In this document: one piece after another, positions 6,017-11,735 of the stretch
Layout of the letters: each line of letters begins with the position of its first letter
Numbering within the stretch: the stretch's first letter is position 1
Position numbers and translations under genes: made by a program
Notes under the pieces: generated by a model
Seen by the model: only the letters and a program-made list of their open reading frames with translations
Told to the model about the DNA's origin: nothing
Database searches by the model: none
Assembly: GCA_903843315.1 (NCBI GenBank)
Contig: CAIMPQ010000173.1
Coordinates: 1 to 11,735, forward strand
Source of the DNA: an uncultured beta proteobacterium
GTDB taxonomy: Bacteria > Pseudomonadota > Gammaproteobacteria > Burkholderiales > Burkholderiaceae
Length of the DNA: 11,735 nucleotides
Direction of reading: 5' to 3'

Positions 6017-6516
6017 TCCTCGAGTACGGTCGCCTTCTCAATGACAACGTCTTCTTTTGGCACGTCTTGATGAAAGCCTGAGGTAGCAGTCTTGACTTTG
6101 CGTATCGCATTCACCACGTCCATGCCGTCGGAGACTTTACCGAATACTGCATAACCCCAGCCTTGCGCATTAGGAGCAGTGTGATTTAAGAAATCATTGT
6201 CATTAACGTTGATGAAAAATTGGGCTGTTGCAGAGTGGGGGTCGCTAGTACGAGCCATGGCAACGGTGCCAAGATCATTCTTCAGGCCATTATTGGCTTC
6301 ATTTTCAATTTGTTTACCAGATGACTTCTCTTTCATACCAGCAGTCATGCCGCCGCCTTGAATCATGAAGTTATCAATCACGCGGTGAAAGATGGTGCCA
6401 TCGTAATGGCCACTCTTTACGTATTGCAGGAAGTTCGCCACAGTTTTTGGGGCCTTGACTGCATCGAGCGTTAAGGTGATATCACCCTGATTGGTTTTTA
6501 AAAGCACTTTAGCCAT
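6013..6516 (-). CDS. ppiB: Cytosolic cyclophilin, peptidyl-prolyl cis-trans isomerase B
   Basis: A 167-residue cyclophilin that catalyses proline cis-trans isomerisation. There is no signal peptide (MAKVLLKTNQGDITL), so it is cytosolic, and it follows E. coli PpiB along nearly its whole length. The active-site signature FHRVIDNFMIQGGG (43-56) gives catalytic Arg45, Phe50 and Gln53. NEANNGLKN (72-80), HSATAQFFINV (94-104) and the tail HQDVPKEDVVIE complete the match. Its ATG shares one base with the stop of the upstream TPR gene (TAATG), and its own TGA overlaps the lpxH start. Such overlaps mean coupled translation and a single transcript from the promoter region near 7353-7412. No independent Shine-Dalgarno is evident. 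Confidence 0.95.
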   Translation of the reverse strand: MAKVLLKTNQGDITLTLDAVKAPKTVANFLQYVKSGHYDGTIFHRVIDNFMIQGGGMTAGMKEKSSGKQIENEANNGLKNDLGTVAMARTSDPHSATAQFFINVNDNDFLNHTAPNAQGWGYAVFGKVSDGMDVVNAIRKVKTATSGFHQDVPKEDVVIEKATVLEE

Positions 6517-7352
6517 TATTTGGATTTACTTTCTGAAGGGTTGGTTGATAGGTTGGGGTTAGTTGGACTTTTAGCCGTAGGCTTAAGAAGATTCATCAAG
6601 GCTTTAGACCGGTTTTCATAGAGGCGTTGATTGAGTTGAGTCGATTTAGCGGCATCATCATAGGCCTTTGCACCTAGACGTACATAGACTTCGCCTAAAT
6701 TTGCAGAAGCAACGGTATAGCTTGGACGCAGTTTCAGGGCGAGCTCTAAATAATCTCTCGCCTCAATCCATTGATTTTGATTTGCTGCGAGGGCTGCCAG
6801 ATTGTTATAGGGCTCTGGTAATTCTGGAAATTGTTGGGTAATTTCAATCAAGGTCTTTTTGGCTTGATCAAACTGACGCATTTCAATTTGGAGGCGCGCT
6901 TTTAAAAAGCGTAACTGGACATTTTGAGGTGTCTTTTTCAGACGAGCATCAATTAACTTAATCGCGTCATCATATTGCTGTGCCTTAACCAGTTTTTCAA
7001 TATCTGACGGGACTGCGTTCTTCGTAACGGGTTCAGGTTCAATAATCAAGAAAGAAAAGAAGGGCAATGCCACAGTCTCAGAAAGCTCTGGATTAAGAGC
7101 GTCGTAAGGGGTGTCTGTCGTCAATCTAGGGGCATCTGTGGAGTTATAACCGCCCAAATAAGGGGTGTTAGGGCCACACTTCATTTCTTGGGCGTTTACC
7201 GCCTGAATTTCCTTGCTAGCAAGTTGCTGACCAGGAGTGCTGCAGCCTGCTAGCCATACAAGAGTTGAGATGGCGGCAAGGATCTGAAAGGGGGTAAGGC
7301 GCGGTGCTGGGATGGTTGCTGGCATAGGGGAAGGGGTATAAAACTGGCTCAT
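6516..7352 (-). CDS. TPR-repeat lipoprotein of unknown function
   Basis: A 278-residue protein with a hydrophobic segment (about 21-36) ending in the lipobox LAGC with Cys37, so it is probably a lipoprotein facing the periplasm. After a Pro-rich linker (about 40-115) come three to four degenerate tetratricopeptide repeats (about 116-240). Typical positions are seen in AQQYDDAIKLIDARLKKTP, RQFDQAKKTLIEITQQFPE and NQWIEARDYLELALKLRPS. The tail (about 257-278) is Ser/Pro/Asn-rich and ends in KSK. The 36 residues before Cys37 are long for a lipoprotein signal; ATG 7325 (MPATIPAPRL) would give a more usual 27 and is a serious alternative. It begins the operon with ppiB and lpxH and diverges from cysS. 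TPRs imply protein binding, but the partner is unknown; envelope assembly is a guess from lipidation and the lpxH link. Confidence 0.82.
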   Translation of the reverse strand: MSQFYTPSPMPATIPAPRLTPFQILAAISTLVWLAGCSTPGQQLASKEIQAVNAQEMKCGPNTPYLGGYNSTDAPRLTTDTPYDALNPELSETVALPFFSFLIIEPEPVTKNAVPSDIEKLVKAQQYDDAIKLIDARLKKTPQNVQLRFLKARLQIEMRQFDQAKKTLIEITQQFPELPEPYNNLAALAANQNQWIEARDYLELALKLRPSYTVASANLGEVYVRLGAKAYDDAAKSTQLNQRLYENRSKALMNLLKPTAKSPTNPNLSTNPSESKSK

Positions 7353-7412
7353 TCGATATACTCAGCGCTCAGTCTAACAAATTGGCGCTACTTGCCCCAC
7401 CTTTATAGCCCT

Positions 7413-8834
7413 ATGCTGCAAATCTATAACACCCTTAGCCGTTCTAAACAGGTATTCCAGCCCATCGTACCGGGGCAGGTGAAGCTGTACGTCTGTGGCA
7501 TGACGGTTTATGACTTTTGCCACATTGGTCATGCCAGGGTCATGATTGTGTTCGATATGGTGGTTCGTTGGTTGCGGGCTAGTGGCTATGAAGTCCTCTA
7601 TGTCCGCAATATTACGGACATAGACGATAAGATCATTCAGCGTGCCGTCGAAAATGGTGAGCCCATTGCTGCTTTGACTAATCGTTTTATCGATGCAATG
7701 CATGCCGACTCAGACGAGTTGGGTTTAATGCATCCAGATCAAGAACCTCGCGCGACTGACTACATCAAGCAAATGCAAGGCATGATTGGTAAGTTGATTG
7801 AGAATGAGTTGGCATATCAAGCTGATGAAGGAGATGTCAATTTCGCTGTGCGACTATTCCCGCGTTATGGTCAACTCTCCGGTAAGTCATTAGACGAACT
7901 TAATGCAGGGGAGAGGGTAGCCATCATTGGTGGTAAACGTGACCCGCTGGACTTTGTTTTGTGGAAAAGCGCTAAACCGGAAGAGCCAGCAGATACGCGC
8001 TGGGCTTCACCCTGGGGTGAGGGACGTCCTGGTTGGCATATTGAATGTTCAGCAATGTCTTGCGATCTGCTGGGTGAACACTTCGACATTCATGGAGGTG
8101 GCGCTGATTTGCAGTTCCCACACCATGAAAATGAAATTGCCCAAAGCGAAGGTGCTTTGTATGGCAAGAATCGCCAAGAAGACGATGCGCCTTTTGTGAA
8201 TTACTGGATGCATAACGGACACATTCGGGTTAATGAAGAGAAGATGTCAAAATCCTTGGGCAATTTCTTTTTAATTCGAGATGTACTGAAAAGTTTTGAC
8301 CCAGAAGTGCTGCGCTTTTTCATGCTCAAAGCGCATTACCGTAGTCCAATTAACTACAGCGATGCGCAACTAGAAGAAGCCCGCTCAGGCTTAGTCAGGC
8401 TGTATACCGCCTTGGCGCAGACTCCCGCTACTCAAACTGTCACATTAGATCCCCATAATCCATGGGCGCAGCGCTTTGCTACTGCCTTGAACGATGATTT
8501 CAATACACCGGAGGCCATTGCGGTCCTTTTTGATTTGGCTAGTGAAGTCAACCGGGCGCAGGGTGAAGAAAAGCAGATGCTAGCAAACACGCTTCAAGCA
8601 CTGGGTGGTGTACTTAATTTCTTGCAATGTGATCCGACTACATTTTTACAATCGGGCTCTAAACAAGAGAGCGCCTTAAGTCCTGCACTGATAGAAGAGC
8701 AGATTGGTGCGCGTGTTGCTGCAAAACAAGCAAAAGATTTTGCTAAAGCGGATTTGATTCGTAAAACATTATTAGATCAAGGAGTTGTTTTGGAAGATAA
8801 GCCAGGCGGCATTACAGAATGGCGTAGAGCTTAG
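7413..8834 (+). CDS. cysS: Cysteinyl-tRNA synthetase
   Basis: A 473-residue class I aminoacyl-tRNA synthetase that charges tRNA-Cys in the cytosol. HIGH is at 37-40 (YDFCHIGHARV) and KMSKS at 277-281. The catalytic zinc ligands are C28 (YVCGMTVYD), C212 (GWHIECSAMS), H237 and E241 (QFPHHENEIAQS). The HGGG motif (227-230) and the class-typical NITDIDDKI (66-74) are also present, and the C-terminal anticodon-binding helical part ends in DKPGGITEWRR. I start at ATG 7413 (MLQIYNTLSR), matching the E. coli MLKIFNTLTR. A TTG 21 bases earlier would add only non-conserved residues. No Shine-Dalgarno is seen. Its TAG overlaps the GTG of the downstream glycosylase by one base, so it leads the cysS-glycosylase-accA-tilS operon. 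Confidence 0.96.
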   Translation: MLQIYNTLSRSKQVFQPIVPGQVKLYVCGMTVYDFCHIGHARVMIVFDMVVRWLRASGYEVLYVRNITDIDDKIIQRAVENGEPIAALTNRFIDAMHADSDELGLMHPDQEPRATDYIKQMQGMIGKLIENELAYQADEGDVNFAVRLFPRYGQLSGKSLDELNAGERVAIIGGKRDPLDFVLWKSAKPEEPADTRWASPWGEGRPGWHIECSAMSCDLLGEHFDIHGGGADLQFPHHENEIAQSEGALYGKNRQEDDAPFVNYWMHNGHIRVNEEKMSKSLGNFFLIRDVLKSFDPEVLRFFMLKAHYRSPINYSDAQLEEARSGLVRLYTALAQTPATQTVTLDPHNPWAQRFATALNDDFNTPEAIAVLFDLASEVNRAQGEEKQMLANTLQALGGVLNFLQCDPTTFLQSGSKQESALSPALIEEQIGARVAAKQAKDFAKADLIRKTLLDQGVVLEDKPGGITEWRRA

Positions 8835-9490
8835 TGACTGCTGTTAAAGAAAAAACAATTTTGCAAGAGTCAGCCCCAGAGTATTGGGAGCAGGCCTGTC
8901 GCGAGCTGATGAAGCAAGACCGCATTCTGAAAAAATTGATTCCAAAATATGGATCCGGTTTTTTGGTAACTCGGGGCGATGTATTCACAACTTTAGCAAG
9001 GGCCATTGTTGGTCAACAGATTTCAGTTGCTGCTGCGCAGTCGGTATGGAATAGGGTATTTGCTGCTAGTAAAAATAAAGTCAACCCTAAAAATATCCTT
9101 GCATTGACAGTTGAAGAGCTGCGCGCTGCGGGTTTATCTGGCCGGAAGGTGGAGTACATCCGCGATTTAGCGGATCACTTCGATTCTGGGCGTCTTCATG
9201 CCAACCAATGGAAGGATATGGATGATGAGAGCGTGATCAAGGAATTGAGCGCTATTCGCGGAATTGGGCGCTGGACAGCAGAAATGTTCCTCATTTTTAA
9301 TATGGTTCGTCCCAATATTCTTCCTTTAGATGATGTTGGCCTCATTAAGGCGATTTCCCTCAATTACTTCAGCGGAGAGCCTGTGAGTAGGCATGAAGCT
9401 CGCGAGGTGGCAGCGAATTGGGCCCCATGGCGTACGGTTGCCACCTGGTATATGTGGAGAAGTATCGACCCAATCCCAGTTGAATATTAA
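8834..9490 (+). CDS. AlkA-type DNA-3-methyladenine glycosylase (HhH-GPD family)
   Basis: A 218-residue base-excision repair glycosylase that would remove alkylated purines such as 3-methyladenine. The helix-hairpin-helix is at about 140-150 (AIRGIGRWTAE), followed by the Gly/Pro-rich loop and the catalytic Asp in ILPLDD (D167 by alignment with AlkA D238). ARAIVGQQISVAAAQSV (55-71) is the other family landmark. It lacks the N-terminal domain of E. coli AlkA (282 residues) and resembles the short Mag-type enzymes. There is no four-cysteine cluster, so it is not an endonuclease III or MutY type. The start is GTG sharing one base with the cysS stop (TAGTG), which implies coupled translation. accA begins nine bases after it. 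No sign of an adaptive (Ada-like) operator is seen; it probably follows the operon promoter. Confidence 0.88.
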   Translation: MTAVKEKTILQESAPEYWEQACRELMKQDRILKKLIPKYGSGFLVTRGDVFTTLARAIVGQQISVAAAQSVWNRVFAASKNKVNPKNILALTVEELRAAGLSGRKVEYIRDLADHFDSGRLHANQWKDMDDESVIKELSAIRGIGRWTAEMFLIFNMVRPNILPLDDVGLIKAISLNYFSGEPVSRHEAREVAANWAPWRTVATWYMWRSIDPIPVEY

Positions 9491-9499
9491 AATCAGACC

Positions 9500-10471
9500 A
9501 TGAAAACGACTTTCCTAGATTTTGAGCAGCAAATCGCCGAATTAGAAACAAAGATCGAAGAGCTGCGTTTTGTGCAAGATGAATCATCGGTAGATATTTC
9601 TGATGAGTTAAAAACACTTGCCGAAAAGAGTCTGCAGCTGACGAAAGAAGTCTATGCCAACTTAACCCCTTGGCAAGTATCCCAAGTCGCGCGTCATCCA
9701 CAACGGCCCTATACCTTGGATTACGTGGATGCATTGTTTACTGATTTTCATGAGCTACATGGTGATCGCACATTTGCTGACGATCAATCGATCATTGGCG
9801 GCTTAGCGCGTTTTGAGAGTCAACCCTGTATGGTCATCGGCCATCAAAAAGGTCGCGACACCAAAGAGCGTGCACTGAGAAACTTCGGTATGAGTCGTCC
9901 AGAAGGGTATCGCAAAGCAATGCGTCTGATGCGCCTTGCTGAAAAGTTTTCTGTCCCAGTATTTACTTTTGTAGATACGCCTGGCGCGTTCCCTGGGATT
10001 GATGCTGAAGAGCGCAACCAATCGGAAGCGATTGGGCGCAATCTGTATGTTCAAGCAGAACTCGAAGTACCCATCATTGCCACCATTATTGGTGAAGGGG
10101 GTTCTGGTGGCGCCTTGGCAATTGCCATGGGTGACGTCGTACTCATGCTGCAAAACTCCACTTACTCCGTGATCTCTCCTGAAGGTTGCGCATCGATTCT
10201 GTGGAAGACGGCTGATAAGGCTGCTGAGGCTGCAGAGCAGTTAGGTTTAACAGCCCAAAGACTCAAAGCCCTGGGCTTGATTGACAAGATCGTAGCTGAG
10301 CCTATTGGTGGTGCGCATCGTGATTACGACACCATGATGACCAATATGCGCAAGGCTCTAGCAGAGTCATTAAAAACCTTCGATGGCATGAAAGAAGATG
10401 CTTTACTTGAGCGTCGCCATGAGCGTCTGATGAGTTATGGCAAGTTCAAGGAAATCACAGCCAAGTCCTAA
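9500..10471 (+). CDS. accA: Acetyl-CoA carboxylase carboxyltransferase subunit alpha
   Basis: A 323-residue subunit that, with AccD, moves the carboxyl group from carboxybiotin on AccB to acetyl-CoA to form malonyl-CoA for fatty-acid synthesis. The length matches E. coli AccA (319). The N-terminal part holds a coiled helix (about 8-53) and then the crotonase-like carboxyltransferase fold. Landmarks are FHELHGDRTFADD (83-95), GHQKGRDTKER (114-124), FVDTPGAFPGIDAEERNQSEAI (157-178) and the oxyanion-hole glycines in GEGGSGGALAIA (198-209). The C-terminal region ends in RRHERLMSYGKFKE. The ATG at 9500 has no Shine-Dalgarno; its 16-base start context is identical to that of cysE. The downstream tilS starts inside its last 35 bases. 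The pairing accA-tilS is common in betaproteobacteria (from memory). Confidence 0.96.
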   Translation: MKTTFLDFEQQIAELETKIEELRFVQDESSVDISDELKTLAEKSLQLTKEVYANLTPWQVSQVARHPQRPYTLDYVDALFTDFHELHGDRTFADDQSIIGGLARFESQPCMVIGHQKGRDTKERALRNFGMSRPEGYRKAMRLMRLAEKFSVPVFTFVDTPGAFPGIDAEERNQSEAIGRNLYVQAELEVPIIATIIGEGGSGGALAIAMGDVVLMLQNSTYSVISPEGCASILWKTADKAAEAAEQLGLTAQRLKALGLIDKIVAEPIGGAHRDYDTMMTNMRKALAESLKTFDGMKEDALLERRHERLMSYGKFKEITAKS

Positions 10472-11726
10472 GCCAGGAAAACGAATTGCGGTTGCCTTAA
10501 GTGGCGGCCTCGATTCGGTTGTGCTGCTCGATACAGTTTGCAAAGCACAAGCAAAAAATACCAATACAGAAGTCTGGGCATTTCATATTCACCATGGTTT
10601 ACAAAAGCCTGCAGATGAGTGGTTAATGTTTTGCGAGAAGCTGGCCCAGAAATACAAAATCCATTTTGACTTTCGTCTGCTGCATTTCAGTACTCAGGAA
10701 AACATTGAAGCCAGAGCTAGGACAGCTCGCTATGAAGCCTTAGCTGACCTGTGCAATGAATATGGCATTGAAGACTTGCTATTGGCCCATCATCAGAACG
10801 ATCAAGCGGAGACAGTGCTACTTCAGTTATTGCGTGGCTCAGGGGTTGCAGGATTAGCAGGCATGCCAAAAAGTAGGGAGCTCGCTGCCAAGGATAGGAA
10901 AGTGACGATCTGGCGTCCCTTGCTTGAGCAAACTAGAAAAGAGCTCGAAGCCTACGCGCAAGAAAACAAACTGCAATGGATTGAGGATCCTAGTAATCAG
11001 AATCTGAAATACCGTCGCAATGCCATTCGTAAAAAAATTCTGCCGGCACTCGAACAGATTCAGCCTGAGGCAATTGCCAACATGGCCCGCAGCGCATCCT
11101 TGCTGGGGGAAGCGCAAGCCTTACTTGATCGTTTGGCTGCGCAAGATGGTAAGACCATTCTTGTTAAAGAGGGTATGCAGCTTAAGCCACTACTTGAGCT
11201 GGCTAAAAAAGATTTACCAGCTGCAAATAATGTCTTGAGATATTGGCTGAAGACCCAAGGGCTTGGCATGCCTTCTCAAGAACGCTTAGCAGCCTGGTGG
11301 CAGGACTTAAGCACTGTCAAGGCAGATGCTCAACTAGAGTGGGCCCATGACGAACAGAAAATTCGTCTCTGGCGTGGCCTGCTGCAAATTGCTAAAGCTG
11401 AAGAGGGGGAGTGGGTCTTCAAGGCAGTGATAAGTTCAAGCAAGCTGCCAGGATTGCCCGCTAAATGGGTTAAAGAGGCAAAGCTAAAAGGGCTCATCAG
11501 TCAGCAAGAACGGATTGGATCCGAAAAGATCCAGATCAAAGCCAATACCCCCCGCAAAACGCTCAAGAATCTATATCAGGAGTCAGATATGCCGCCATGG
11601 CAACGCCAGGCGCCACTGCTTTACATCCACGGAGACTTGGTAGCTGTAGCAGGAGTTGGCCTGAGCTATCCGCATCTCGTGTATTCCGGAGCACGGGTTC
11701 GACCCGAGTGGGAGCAGAAGACCTAG
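10437..11726 (+). CDS. tilS: tRNA(Ile)-lysidine synthase
   Basis: A 429-residue ATP-dependent enzyme that modifies C34 of the CAU-anticodon tRNA-Ile to lysidine, so that it reads AUA and is charged with isoleucine. The PP-loop SGGLDS is at 22-27, followed by FHIHHGLQ (49-56), LLLAHHQNDQAETVLLQLLRG (114-134) and the YRRNAIRKKILPAL segment. The C-terminal TilS domain (about 335-425) carries KNLYQESDMPPWQRQAPLLY. The start is unusually certain: a same-frame TGA lies at 10431-10433, and no other usual start codon occurs before the PP-loop, so ATG 10437 must be used and overlaps accA by 35 bases. The upstream Shine-Dalgarno is weak (GATGAG), so coupling to accA translation is likely. The gene ends nine bases before the window edge, with no terminator seen. 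Confidence 0.95.
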   Translation: MASSRKSQPSPKPGKRIAVALSGGLDSVVLLDTVCKAQAKNTNTEVWAFHIHHGLQKPADEWLMFCEKLAQKYKIHFDFRLLHFSTQENIEARARTARYEALADLCNEYGIEDLLLAHHQNDQAETVLLQLLRGSGVAGLAGMPKSRELAAKDRKVTIWRPLLEQTRKELEAYAQENKLQWIEDPSNQNLKYRRNAIRKKILPALEQIQPEAIANMARSASLLGEAQALLDRLAAQDGKTILVKEGMQLKPLLELAKKDLPAANNVLRYWLKTQGLGMPSQERLAAWWQDLSTVKADAQLEWAHDEQKIRLWRGLLQIAKAEEGEWVFKAVISSSKLPGLPAKWVKEAKLKGLISQQERIGSEKIQIKANTPRKTLKNLYQESDMPPWQRQAPLLYIHGDLVAVAGVGLSYPHLVYSGARVRPEWEQKT

Positions 11727-11735
11727 TAGCTTCAA

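Noticed and set aside
7392..7412. Upstream TTG start for cysS
   Set aside because: The seven added residues are not conserved, and MLQIYNTLSR from ATG 7413 is the family N-terminus.
7374..7703. Open - strand frame of 109 codons spanning the TPR gene/cysS gap
   Set aside because: It is the complement of the conserved cysS N-terminus (HIGH region), and the His-rich product is an artefact of that.
9369..9734. Open - strand frame of 121 codons across the glycosylase/accA junction
   Set aside because: It is antisense to two conserved genes, without a start signal or family likeness.

Overview
The window looks like ordinary, densely packed core chromosome of a betaproteobacterium. The likely group is the Burkholderiales, and the modest GC content (mid-40s % by eye), compact proteins and gene order suggest a Polynucleobacter-like genome. 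This assignment rests on protein character and synteny from memory; no database search was possible. No phage, insertion sequence, CRISPR array, toxin-antitoxin, defence locus, rRNA or tRNA was seen.

Layout. At the left edge is the 3' part of bamC (+), ended by a strong bidirectional terminator. Facing it is a 58-residue Ala/Pro-rich lipoprotein gene (-), whose leader holds the window's only well-formed palindromic regulatory candidate. Next come roxA (-) and slyD (+), a divergent pair, with slyD converging on a trmJ-cysE unit (-). suhB (+) diverges from trmJ, the same divergent pair as in E. coli, and converges on a TPR lipoprotein-ppiB-lpxH operon (-) with overlapping start/stop codons. cysS (+) diverges from that operon and leads a tight rightward operon, cysS-alkA-like glycosylase-accA-tilS, which fills the right side.

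How the genes fit together. Translation and RNA modification are served by cysS, tilS, trmJ, roxA and suhB. Protein folding is served by slyD and ppiB, and the cell envelope by bamC, lpxH and two lipoproteins. Cysteine supply and use (cysE, cysS), fatty-acid initiation (accA) and alkylation repair (the glycosylase) complete the set. Nearly all of the window is coding; no gene-free stretch reaches 300 bases.

I found no convincing new multi-gene system. The items most worth a second look are the tiny lipoprotein with its duplicated repeat and palindromic promoter region, the near-absence of Shine-Dalgarno sequences at most other genes, a symmetric hairpin over the lpxH stop codon, and an acidic insertion in SlyD.
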